From: an uncultured Collinsella sp.
Lineage (GTDB): Bacteria > Actinomycetota > Coriobacteriia > Coriobacteriales > Coriobacteriaceae
NCBI GenBank assembly: GCA_900548515.1
Contig: URKU01000003.1
Location: 1-64,000, forward strand
Reading direction: 5' to 3'
Length of the DNA: 64,000 nt
Shown: one piece after another, positions 42,677-50,944 of the stretch
How the letters are laid out: every line of letters begins with the position of its first letter
Position numbering within the stretch: the first letter of the stretch is position 1
Program-made: the position numbers and the translations under genes
Notes under the pieces: model-generated
The model's input: only the letters and a program-made list of their open reading frames with translations
What the model was told of the DNA's origin: nothing
The model's database searches: none

Positions 42677-44842
42677 CTATGCACGGGCGCATTCCGCAAC
42701 GTGCGAATCGAGCCATTCGATATCCTCGGCAAGATGTGCCACGCCCAGATGGTGTTCACCCGGACACACCTCGTGCCGCAGGCCATCTCTGCGGCTCAGC
42801 AACTTGTAGGCATCGCGCACGATCTCGAGCTGCTCGTCAACATTTTTCAGCCCGCGCGAACCGTTCAGATGATCCTCTTCGCAGCTTTGCACCAGCAGCG
42901 GATGCGGCGCGATGAGCGAGGCAATATCGCCCATGTCGAGTAAGCGCCAAAGTCCGGGTGTGTAGTTGCAGCTGCAATTGCCATTGAGATGCAGCAGCGA
43001 ATCGTCGACACCGTACAGATAGCCCGAGACAAACGCCTTGCGCACACGCGGGTCGAGTGCGGCCAGGTACAACGTCATGTAGCCGCCACCCGAAAAACCA
43101 AAGCAACCCAGGTCATCCATGGCAATGTCGCCGCGCGCCTCCAAGTAATCGATCAAGCGCATGTTGTCCCAGACGTTGAGGCCCGCAACCGTAAGACCCA
43201 GCGGCTCGGCCATACGTGCTTGATTCAGACACGTACCGCGCAGGTAGCTGTTCTCGTCATCGCCCTGGCCCTTCCAGTCACGACGGTATCCCCAACCGCG
43301 TGCGTCGGGGCAGACGGTCACGTAACCCATACGCGCCAAACGCAGACCGTAGTCGTAATTGAACTTACGCACGGCATCATCGACCGCCGGCACGCCCGCA
43401 ACACCGGCTACGCTTGCAGCACCCGCTCCCTGATGGCCATGCGGGCAGATATAGCAACACTTGCGGCCGCACGCATCGAGCTTAGGCGACTGCGGCTCGA
43501 GCAGGTAGAACGGCATCCAAACGTCGCGCTCCACCTGCAGCATCGCATGGGTGCGCACGATGCCGCCGGCAACCCGCACGCGGCTGAGCTCACGAATCTC
43601 AATCGGGACGCGGTCCATAAGCGAAAGGCCCAAAACATCGTACAGACGAGTCCTGGTCGCAATCTTCCACGCCTCAAAATCTGCAGGAGTCTTGCCCGTA
43701 AAAGCAGCCGAACGTCCCTCGCGCTTCAGCCGGGCACGCAGCGCAGGCTCGTCTTCGCAGTACGTCTCGATGTGCACGGTGCGGCCATTGGCAGATAGCC
43801 CAGCCGTCTCAACCGCATCACCGTCGCCGCCCTCGGGATCCCAGCCATCCCCACCGGCAAGCACCTGCTCGCGAGCGTACCCGACGGCAGCCATCACATC
43901 GAGTTTATTTGCCCACGGCACCCAGTCGGTAGTATCACCCGCCGGCCCATGCAGGATTGCGCCAGCATACTGCGCGCAGCTGTGCGCCGCCGGCTTATTC
44001 CAATCCCACCAGCCTTCGCGCTTGATATGTCGCCCCAGCCAGCAATCGATCAGCGCAGTTTGCGCCCATTCGCGCCAAGGACGGCCCAGGTAGACCGAAT
44101 CCGGCGCCACGCCATCCGGAGCTGTAAACGAACAACCATGAAACACAAATCCGTACGGCTCGCCTTTAGGCGTGGAGGCTGCCGTTACATACCCGTTGAC
44201 ATCCATATCGCGGTTGAGCGAGCGAATCTCGCACCCCTCAAAGTAGGCACGCGCGCCGCCAAAGATAAAGTCGACATCGCCCTCGATCCGGCAACGTCGG
44301 AAATATTGGCGCCCCACCCGGCGCGGCGCATACTGTTTGGGTCCTATGAACCCGCCCGGTTTGACCTCATGCGGCGGCAGCGGACCCAAAAACAGTGTGT
44401 CCTGGTGCCCCTTAATGCAGCAGGCATCGACAACCAGACGGTCGCCATCGGCATACAGGGCAATCGCCTGACCGACCTCGCGCCCATCGCCGGCATCATT
44501 TACGATCGTTAGGTTCTCGAGCCGCACGTCGTCGGCATCGACCAAAACGGTATAGGTCCTAAACGTGCCGAGCGTGCCGTCCGCGCCCGAGCCGTCCTCC
44601 GAAGGCATCTTGGCACCCAGGCCGCCCATGATACGCACGCTATCGGCCGTCTCTCCCTCAATCGTCACATGCGGGCGACGAATCTCGACCCGCTCGCGGT
44701 ACTCACCCGGCTCGACGCGAATCATCACCGGTTGCTCGGCATCCGGATAGAGCTGATCGGCTGCCGCCAAGGCATCGGAAATCGTTGGATACGCTCCTGC
44801 CGCAGCCCTCGAAACGCGCAGCGTATAGATACTTTCGCTCAT
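42677..44842 (-). CDS. Two-domain esterase: CE8 pectinesterase fused to an alpha/beta-hydrolase esterase
   Basis: This is a 721-residue fusion. Residues 1 to about 330 are a pectin methylesterase beta-helix with GHQDTLF (Asp148), GDVDFIFGGA (Asp191) and YLGRPW (Arg255). Residues from about 355 to 721 are a dienelactone/acetylxylan-esterase-type hydrolase with a Ser nucleophile in GFSGGG (582-587) and a late His in GEHHLG. No signal peptide or membrane helix is present. The protein could strip methyl and acetyl groups from imported oligogalacturonides. Its ATG overlaps the stop of the upstream esterase gene by four bases. The second domain's family is less certain than the first. Confidence 0.87.
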   Translation of the reverse strand: MSESIYTLRVSRAAAGAYPTISDALAAADQLYPDAEQPVMIRVEPGEYRERVEIRRPHVTIEGETADSVRIMGGLGAKMPSEDGSGADGTLGTFRTYTVLVDADDVRLENLTIVNDAGDGREVGQAIALYADGDRLVVDACCIKGHQDTLFLGPLPPHEVKPGGFIGPKQYAPRRVGRQYFRRCRIEGDVDFIFGGARAYFEGCEIRSLNRDMDVNGYVTAASTPKGEPYGFVFHGCSFTAPDGVAPDSVYLGRPWREWAQTALIDCWLGRHIKREGWWDWNKPAAHSCAQYAGAILHGPAGDTTDWVPWANKLDVMAAVGYAREQVLAGGDGWDPEGGDGDAVETAGLSANGRTVHIETYCEDEPALRARLKREGRSAAFTGKTPADFEAWKIATRTRLYDVLGLSLMDRVPIEIRELSRVRVAGGIVRTHAMLQVERDVWMPFYLLEPQSPKLDACGRKCCYICPHGHQGAGAASVAGVAGVPAVDDAVRKFNYDYGLRLARMGYVTVCPDARGWGYRRDWKGQGDDENSYLRGTCLNQARMAEPLGLTVAGLNVWDNMRLIDYLEARGDIAMDDLGCFGFSGGGYMTLYLAALDPRVRKAFVSGYLYGVDDSLLHLNGNCSCNYTPGLWRLLDMGDIASLIAPHPLLVQSCEEDHLNGSRGLKNVDEQLEIVRDAYKLLSRRDGLRHEVCPGEHHLGVAHLAEDIEWLDSHVAECARA

Positions 44843-45648
44843 CGTCCATCACGCTCCCATGCAACGAACTGTTCAGGCCAGCCCTGAACCTGTGGCTGAA
44901 TATGCTCGGCGCAGCCCTTAAATGCCGTTTGGTCCGTGGCGAGCGATGCCCCATGCTTTCCATGCGAAAAGACATGTAGGCTAAAGCCAATCCCGTGGTC
45001 GGCAAGAGCCTGCGCAAGAAGGAGGCTATTTTGAACTGGTACCGATGCATCCTCGGCGGTATGCCACAAGAACGTACGGGGGAAGCCCTCGCCCACCATA
45101 TTCTCGATCGACAACTTTTGAGCCAAAGCGCCATCGGCACCCGTTAGGTGTTCAAATGAACCACGATGAGCATAGGCCCCCGAGCTTACGACCGGATAGC
45201 CCAAGCAAAGTGTGTCAGGCCGAATCGACTCAGGCGACGCCGCAATCGACTCTGCAAGCCAAGGTTGGTCCCAAAGCGCCCCGAGCAAGCCAGCTAGATG
45301 CCCACCGGCCGAAAAACCCATGACCGTAATCCGATCAGGATCGACACAGTACTCTGCCGCATGGCTTCGGACGGTATCGACCGCCCGCGCGAGTTCTTGC
45401 AATGCCAGCGGATAGACAGCCGGAGCAACCGAATAGTTCAGTACAAACGCTTGGTAGCCCATCGCCAACAAACGGAGCGCTACCGGCTCGCCTTCGCGCG
45501 GCGAAACGTGATCGTAGCCGCCTCCTGGCACGACCACAACTGCAGGCAGCGGTTTTAAAGCATAAGCATCTTCGGTCGGGGCAAAAACATAAGACGTAAT
45601 CGTGGCAGACGAGCCATCGACCCCGACAGGAATCGTTTTATTGAGCAT
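44839..45648 (-). CDS. Alpha/beta-hydrolase acetylesterase (BD-FAE/AXE-like)
   Basis: This 269-residue esterase has an oxyanion-hole motif (VVVVPGGGYDHVSPREGEPV), the nucleophile motif MGFSAGGHLAG and a late acid/His pair (TAEDASVPVQNSLLLA, then FSHGKHG). Relatives deacetylate xylan or pectin oligomers. No signal peptide. The start at 45648 follows AAAGGG, and its stop overlaps the next gene (ATGA). It lies between GH28 and the fusion esterase, consistent with intracellular de-esterification. Confidence 0.87.
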   Translation of the reverse strand: MLNKTIPVGVDGSSATITSYVFAPTEDAYALKPLPAVVVVPGGGYDHVSPREGEPVALRLLAMGYQAFVLNYSVAPAVYPLALQELARAVDTVRSHAAEYCVDPDRITVMGFSAGGHLAGLLGALWDQPWLAESIAASPESIRPDTLCLGYPVVSSGAYAHRGSFEHLTGADGALAQKLSIENMVGEGFPRTFLWHTAEDASVPVQNSLLLAQALADHGIGFSLHVFSHGKHGASLATDQTAFKGCAEHIQPQVQGWPEQFVAWERDGR

Positions 45649-45700
45649 GTATTCCCTTTCACCATGATGCGTAGCGCAGCGCACACGGCCGTATCGCACA

Positions 45701-45737
45701 AGGGCTGCATTGCCGATTTATCCGACAATGCAGCCCT
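45701..45737 (-). terminator. Hairpin after GH28
   Basis: AGGGCTGCATTG (45701-45712) pairs with CAATGCAGCCCT (45726-45737). There is no U-run on the - strand, so partial read-through into the esterase genes is likely. Confidence 0.55.
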
Positions 45738-45752
45738 GGTCATCAACCCGAG

Positions 45753-47348
45753 TTAGGAGCGGACAACCTTGTCGACGTTCTGGAGCTGCAGCTCCTCGCC
45801 GTCCTGGCCCTCGATCACCACATTTTGCAGGTCGAGCACCTTGACGTTTTGCGCAATGATGCCCTGACGCACCATGGGCTCAACGCCGCAGGCCATGGCC
45901 GGAACAAAGGGCTCAGCATCATCGGCAAAGGTCACGTGGACATCCTGGAACGTCAGGCGCGTCACCTTGCTCTCGGGCAGACCCGTGATATAGGCCGCGG
46001 CAGCATGGCAGTTGGTGGCCTCGATATCGCAAAACGTCGTGGCACCAAAGCCGGGCGTGCGGTCGTCGACAGGCAAAGCCTCGCGAGACTGCGCGTAATC
46101 GGTCTTGCCGTCCTTGTCACAGAAGTAGAACGAATTGACCACGAAGGGCGTGAGCACCTCGTCCATGCGAATGTGCTCGAAGGTGATGCCCTCGTTGACG
46201 GCATCCTTGCCGCGTCCACGGCGGGTCTTGACGCGCAGGCCACGGTCAGTGCGCTCAAAGAGGCACTTGCTCACGGTAAGGTCCTTGATGCCGCCGGCAG
46301 CCTCTGAACCCAGGACCACGGCGCCGTGACCATCGTGCATGTAGCAGTGAGAGATCAGCACGTCGTGCGTGGCGGGACGAAGCTCGGGCTCAATGCCCAG
46401 CTTGCCGCTCTTGACGGCGATGCAGTCGTCACCCACTGAGAACTGACAACCAAGGATGCGAACAAAACCGCAGCTCTCGGGATCGAAGCCGTCGGTGTTG
46501 TGGGAGTTCTTGGGACCCTCGATGGACAGGCAGAGCGCATCGACGTGCTCGCACAGGACGGGGTGGATGTTCCACGCCGGGCTGTTGCGGACAGTGAAGC
46601 CGGCCAAGCTCACGTTCTCACACTCGGATAGGAAGATCATGCGCGGGCGGGCGACCTCGCGGCCCTCCTCCGGGCGAAAGATGTTCTTAAAGTCCTTGTT
46701 CCACCAGTTGTCCTCGGCAAAATCGGTCTGACCGTCGATGGCACCACGACCATAGATGCACACGTCGTGCACGCTCAGACCCGTAAAAGTAGAGCAGTAG
46801 GTCGAGAAGCTCTCGCCCTCCCAGCGGCCCAGGGGCAGCATATCGGTGCCGGCATACCCGACGCCCTCGTCGCCCTTGACCGTACCGGGGATATAGGCAA
46901 GCGCCGCACGATCGTGGCGAGCCAGCAGCACCGCCCCCTCGGCGAGCTCGATGTTGATATTGCTCTTAAGGAAGAGGGACTTGATGCGATAACTACCGAC
47001 GGGGATCAGCACGCGCCCGCCCTTGGGGCAGGCCATGATGGCAGCCTGGATGTTGGTGGTGTCGTCGTGCTCGGCATCGCCCTTGGCGCCACAGTCGCGA
47101 ACGTTGATGGTAAAGGGCTCAGCCGGCGTGGTGACACCTACGCTCAGCTCACGCTCGCCACAAACAAAACGAACCAGGTTGCGCTTGCCGGGGATCAGGC
47201 CGTCGACATAGGTCTCGACCGTATTCGTGGTACCGGCGGGCTCGTCGTTGACAAAGATCTCCCACGTATCGGCACAGGTAAAGTAGCCGCCGTCGTCAAG
47301 CTCGATCACGGCCGCGCGGGCGTTGCGCCAGATAACGTTCGTCTCCAT
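45753..47348 (-). CDS. GH28 polygalacturonase (exo-type likely)
   Basis: This 531-residue right-handed beta-helix enzyme has the GH28 active-site motifs NTDGFDPESC, GDDCIAVKSG and GHGAVVLGSE. The N-terminus carries a small beta domain before NVRDCGAKGDAEHDDTTNIQ, a layout common in exo-polygalacturonases. There is no signal peptide, so it acts on imported oligogalacturonides and releases galacturonate for UxaC. The start at 47348 follows GAGGGAG. It is downstream of the transporter but separated from it by a strong terminator. Confidence 0.93.
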   Translation of the reverse strand: METNVIWRNARAAVIELDDGGYFTCADTWEIFVNDEPAGTTNTVETYVDGLIPGKRNLVRFVCGERELSVGVTTPAEPFTINVRDCGAKGDAEHDDTTNIQAAIMACPKGGRVLIPVGSYRIKSLFLKSNINIELAEGAVLLARHDRAALAYIPGTVKGDEGVGYAGTDMLPLGRWEGESFSTYCSTFTGLSVHDVCIYGRGAIDGQTDFAEDNWWNKDFKNIFRPEEGREVARPRMIFLSECENVSLAGFTVRNSPAWNIHPVLCEHVDALCLSIEGPKNSHNTDGFDPESCGFVRILGCQFSVGDDCIAVKSGKLGIEPELRPATHDVLISHCYMHDGHGAVVLGSEAAGGIKDLTVSKCLFERTDRGLRVKTRRGRGKDAVNEGITFEHIRMDEVLTPFVVNSFYFCDKDGKTDYAQSREALPVDDRTPGFGATTFCDIEATNCHAAAAYITGLPESKVTRLTFQDVHVTFADDAEPFVPAMACGVEPMVRQGIIAQNVKVLDLQNVVIEGQDGEELQLQNVDKVVRS

Positions 47349-47400
47349 GGATTTCTCCCTCAAAAAGATGCTCTAAAGGCAAATTGTACGCTGTTAAAAA

Positions 47401-47440
47401 AGGGCCGTGCCTGCCGGCGGAATTCCGGTGGCACGGCCCT
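47401..47440 (-). terminator. Terminator after the GPH transporter gene
   Basis: AGGGCCGTGCC with an inner GCCGG/CCGG stem forms a 40-base hairpin, followed on the - strand by TTTTTT. It stands between the transporter and GH28, so GH28 needs read-through or its own promoter. Confidence 0.9.
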
Positions 47441-47463
47441 GTGATTTGGACGATATGTCGGCC

Positions 47464-49023
47464 TTACTCGGCGGGGGTTACGCTACCGTCCTGGAAGCCA
47501 ACGTTGTTGTGGGCAAAGCAGTCCTCGTACTTAAAGCCGGAGAGCTCCTCGCAAAGCGCCTTGACCTCGGGCTTGACGTCGGCCATCTTGCCACCCTCCT
47601 TGACGCGGTGAATCTCGTCGCAAAGGATGTCGCACTGCTCCTTGTCGATCTTGATGCCGCGGGCAAGGACGGCCGCAAGCAGGAAGAAGCCGGCGCAGCC
47701 GATGATCATGTAGCCGCAGATATACAGAGGCACGGTAGCGGGCTGGGTCACGGCGTCGCTATTGCCGGCGGTCTGAATGAAGCCGGAGGCAGCAAGGACG
47801 ATAGCCCACACGTTGACGGCGATAGCCTGGGCGATCTGCTGGCAGAGCTGCTGCGCGGAGCTGTAGATGCCCTCGCGACGACGCAGGGTGATGAGTTCAT
47901 CGACATCGGGGATGTAGTTGAGCAGAACATCGGGCAGGTACTGGAAGCCGACGTAGAAGAACTTCCAGATGGCGAAGATGATGGGGTAGGCGATCATGGC
48001 GATGGCGACCGTGGAGGTGCCGTTGATCTGACCAAAGGCGAAGTAGTTGTAGGCAATGATGCACGCAGCGCAACCGGCATTTGCGAGGTACCAAGACTTG
48101 TGGAAGCCCTTCTTGGCCATGAGGGCGACCCAGATGGCGGTGCAGACGATAGCGACGACCTTGCCAGGCATCTCCATCACGGACTCGTAGGACTTAGGAA
48201 TCTGCAGGCAGTAGACGATGAAGAAGGACAGGCAGGCAGACCAGCAGGCAGCAGCAAGCTTCGTGGAGACCTGTGCATACAGGACCTTGCGGAAGGACTT
48301 GTTGCGGAAGGTGGAGATAACGTCGATGAAGAACTTCTTGATGCCCTCGCCGACGCTCTCGATCTTCTCCTGAGCGACCTCCTCGGGGGTGTGCTCCCAC
48401 GTGGACAGGTACACGCAGAGCAGCGAGATTGCCATGACCGAAGCGTTGATCGTAGCGATGATGAAGTAGCTAAACGGGTTGGTCTCGCCGAAGGTGCCAA
48501 AGCCAAAGCCGACGAGTGCTGCCATCAGGAAGCCGGCGGCGTTACCAAAGAGATGCTTGTAGCCGGTAAGGTACGTACGCTCCTTAAAGTCGTCGGTCAT
48601 CTCGATGGTAAGCGGCGACAGGTTGGCGGTGCAGAACGTGTACGCGACGTTGTAGATCAGGTACAGCACAAAGTAGTACGGGAAGCCAAACGGCGTAGCC
48701 ACGAAGATGAGCGGCTCGGCGATCATCATCGGGATGGCCAGCAAGATCCAGAAACGACGACGACCAAAGATGCGGCCAATCTTGGTGGCATAGAAGTTAT
48801 CGGCCACAAAGCCCATCAGCGGGCAAAGAATGGCGTTGACATAGATGGCAAACGAGCTGATCAGTGCAGCCTCGCCTGCGGACAGGCCACACTCCGTGGA
48901 CAGGAACAGCACCATGTAGCTGTGCGTAAAGGTCAGGGCACCGGAATTGAGCATACCGCCCATACCAAAGCCCAAGCGCGTCCAGAATGTGATCTTACGC
49001 TTTTTTCCGATCTTATTAGTCAT
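47464..49023 (-). CDS. GPH-type (MFS_2) sugar/uronide:cation symporter
   Basis: This 519-residue carrier has 12 predicted helices and GPH-family signatures: RLGFGMGGMLNSGALTFTHS near the start, ALISSFAIYVNAILCPLMGF, the basic loop RIFGRRRFWIL, and NLSPLTIEMTDDFKERTYL. GPH carriers import glycosides, pentosides and hexuronides. The position between uxaABC and GH28 makes galacturonate or short oligogalacturonides the likely cargo. The start at 49023 follows AGAGGGAG. Paired O2 operators lie in the promoter. Confidence 0.9.
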   Translation of the reverse strand: MTNKIGKKRKITFWTRLGFGMGGMLNSGALTFTHSYMVLFLSTECGLSAGEAALISSFAIYVNAILCPLMGFVADNFYATKIGRIFGRRRFWILLAIPMMIAEPLIFVATPFGFPYYFVLYLIYNVAYTFCTANLSPLTIEMTDDFKERTYLTGYKHLFGNAAGFLMAALVGFGFGTFGETNPFSYFIIATINASVMAISLLCVYLSTWEHTPEEVAQEKIESVGEGIKKFFIDVISTFRNKSFRKVLYAQVSTKLAAACWSACLSFFIVYCLQIPKSYESVMEMPGKVVAIVCTAIWVALMAKKGFHKSWYLANAGCAACIIAYNYFAFGQINGTSTVAIAMIAYPIIFAIWKFFYVGFQYLPDVLLNYIPDVDELITLRRREGIYSSAQQLCQQIAQAIAVNVWAIVLAASGFIQTAGNSDAVTQPATVPLYICGYMIIGCAGFFLLAAVLARGIKIDKEQCDILCDEIHRVKEGGKMADVKPEVKALCEELSGFKYEDCFAHNNVGFQDGSVTPAE

Positions 49024-49046
49024 CGAGCTCCCTCTCTTTTCTCGAT

Positions 49047-49063
49047 TGTCTTGTAACAAGACA
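49047..49063. promoter_or_regulatory. 17-bp palindrome in the transporter leader
   Basis: TGTCTTGTAACAAGACA is a perfect dyad 24 bases before the transporter start. It could be a second regulator's site or a leader hairpin. Confidence 0.35.
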
Positions 49064-49101
49064 GTTGAGTCCACACTGACATCTGTCTGCCCAGCGTTCA
49101 G

Positions 49102-49154
49102 GGTGAACGTTTAGTTAGATTATGCGCGATTGCTTACGACAGGTGAACGTTCAC
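49102..49154 (-). promoter_or_regulatory. Paired O2 operators of the GPH transporter gene
   Basis: The degenerate GGTGAACGTTT (49102-49112) and the perfect GTGAACGTTCAC (49143-49154) have centres 40 bp apart, with a -10-like CATAAT between them on the - strand. A third O2-like site, GTGAACGTTTAT, lies at 49264-49275, 121 bp from the perfect copy. Confidence 0.7.
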
Positions 49155-49314
49155 TTGAATAATATCCTTGAACGGTCGATTTTTACCGCTGAACGGACAC
49201 AATTGAGATCCTCACACCTATTTTCTGCTGGTAAAGGTGCCATGCTGGACAGCCATGAGATAGGTGAACGTTTATCAGACATACCAACATATTCACTTAA
49301 CCATGAAACGAAAA

Positions 49315-49344
49315 GGCCCCGCCGGGAACACTCCCGATGGGGCC
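49315..49344 (-). terminator. uxaA terminator
   Basis: GGCCCC and an inner CGGGA stem (49315-49327) pair with 49332-49344, and on the - strand are followed by TTTTC. It lies 35 bases past the uxaA stop. Confidence 0.85.
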
Positions 49345-49378
49345 GATGACATCTCGCTATGCTTGGGCGCACTTGCCG

Positions 49379-50863
49379 CTACAAGCAGACGCCGTCCTTC
49401 CAGATACTGATCTCGTGACAGCCACGGCGCTCAGCACTCGTGAGCTTACCGCTCGCCGTCTCCAGCACCAGCTGGTACAGATCGTGGGCAGCCTCGTCGA
49501 GCGTGCGCTCACCCGTGGCAATCACGCCAGCGTTAAAGTCCATCCAGTTGGCCTTGTGGTCGCACAAACGCTGATTGGTGAACACCTTGAGGGTAGGCGC
49601 CGGCGCGCCAAACGGTGTGCCGCGGCCGGTCGAGAACAGAATCACGTGGCAGCCGGCAGCCGTCAGGGCCGTGGTGGATACCATGTCGTTGCCCGGACCG
49701 CACAGCATGTTCAGGCCGTGTTTATTTGCCTGGCCGGCATACGGCAGCACGTCGACGATGGGGGCAGATCCGCCCTTTTGCACGCAGCCGCAGCTCTTGT
49801 CCTCGAGCGTGGTAATACCGCCGTCCTTGTTGCCGGGACTCGGGTTCTCATAAACGACCTCGCCGTGGCTAATAAAGTAGTCCTTAAATCCATTGAGCAT
49901 GTCGGAGGCAGCGTTAAAGACCTGCTCGTTCTCGCAACGGTCGAGCAGGATGCTCTCCGCGCCAAACATCTCGGGCACCTCGGTAAGCACCGACGTGCCG
50001 CCACGGGCGACGACCATATCGCTCACGCGACCGATCGTGGGGTTGGCGGTAATGCCCGAAAGACCGTCGGAGCCGCCACACTTAAGACCAATGACCAGCT
50101 CGGAGGCCGGAATGGGCTCGCGCTTGGACTGCTTTGCCAGGTCTGCCAGCTCGGCCAGAATCTTGTGGCCCTCGATTTGCTCGTCGGCTACATCCTGGCA
50201 GGTGAGAAAACGAACGCGCTCGTGATCGAAGTCACCGAGCTCGTCGAGCACCTGCTGATGCGTGCAGTTCTCGCAACCGAGCGACAGGAACAGCACGCCC
50301 GCGGCATTTGCGTGACGCGACAGTGCCACCAGCAGACGACGGGTCTGGGCATGGTCGGCGCCGGTCTGCGAGCAACCGAACGGATGCGGGAAGTAGTAGA
50401 CGCCCTCCAGCGAGCCATCGACCAGATCCTGGGCCTGCTCGCACATGGCACGGGCGACTTCGTTGACACAGCCGACCGTGGGGATGATCCACAGCTCGTT
50501 GCGCGTCGCGGCACGACCGTCGGCGCGGCGGAACCCCTTAAAGGTCTCGGGCTCAACCGGCTCAACGACCGGATGTGTGGGGTTGTAGGTATACTCGACC
50601 TCGCCCGAAAGGTTGGTCTTCACATTGTGCGTGTGGAGCCACTGACCGGGCTGGACATCGCCCGTCACATGACCGATAGGAAGGCCGTACTTAATGACGT
50701 CCTCGCCGGCGGCAATCGAGCGCACAGCCATCTTGTGGCCTTGCGGAATATCCTCTGCGGCCACGACCTCGCCCACCCCGGGAACCGCGACGGCAGTGCC
50801 CTTGGCAAGCGGCGACAGCGCAACGATCACGTTATCGGCCGGATTGATCTGGATAGTATTCAT
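49379..50863 (-). CDS. uxaA: Altronate dehydratase
   Basis: This 494-residue enzyme dehydrates D-altronate to KDG. It has the N-terminal SAF domain (IVALSPLAKGTAVAVPG, then VTGDVQPGQWLHTHNVKTN) and the catalytic domain with NELWIIPTVGCVNEVA, HPFGCSQTGADHAQT, LGCENCTHQQ, KCGGSDGLSGITANP and FSTGRGTPFGAPAPT. The length is typical. AGGA lies about ten bases before the ATG. It is the third gene of the uxaC-uxaB-uxaA transcript. Confidence 0.96.
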   Translation of the reverse strand: MNTIQINPADNVIVALSPLAKGTAVAVPGVGEVVAAEDIPQGHKMAVRSIAAGEDVIKYGLPIGHVTGDVQPGQWLHTHNVKTNLSGEVEYTYNPTHPVVEPVEPETFKGFRRADGRAATRNELWIIPTVGCVNEVARAMCEQAQDLVDGSLEGVYYFPHPFGCSQTGADHAQTRRLLVALSRHANAAGVLFLSLGCENCTHQQVLDELGDFDHERVRFLTCQDVADEQIEGHKILAELADLAKQSKREPIPASELVIGLKCGGSDGLSGITANPTIGRVSDMVVARGGTSVLTEVPEMFGAESILLDRCENEQVFNAASDMLNGFKDYFISHGEVVYENPSPGNKDGGITTLEDKSCGCVQKGGSAPIVDVLPYAGQANKHGLNMLCGPGNDMVSTTALTAAGCHVILFSTGRGTPFGAPAPTLKVFTNQRLCDHKANWMDFNAGVIATGERTLDEAAHDLYQLVLETASGKLTSAERRGCHEISIWKDGVCL

Positions 50864-50901
50864 TACAAATGGTCCTAACCCTACAGGTTGAGCAGAAGTC
50901 G

Positions 50902-50933
50902 AGACGCGGGCACGCCGTCCCGCGCCCGCGTCT
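50902..50933 (-). terminator. Intercistronic hairpin between uxaB and uxaA
   Basis: AGACGCGGGC (50902-50911) pairs with GCCCGCGTCT (50924-50933). No U-run follows, so mRNA protection or processing is more likely than termination. Confidence 0.5.
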
Positions 50934-50944
50934 GCGCCGGAAAT

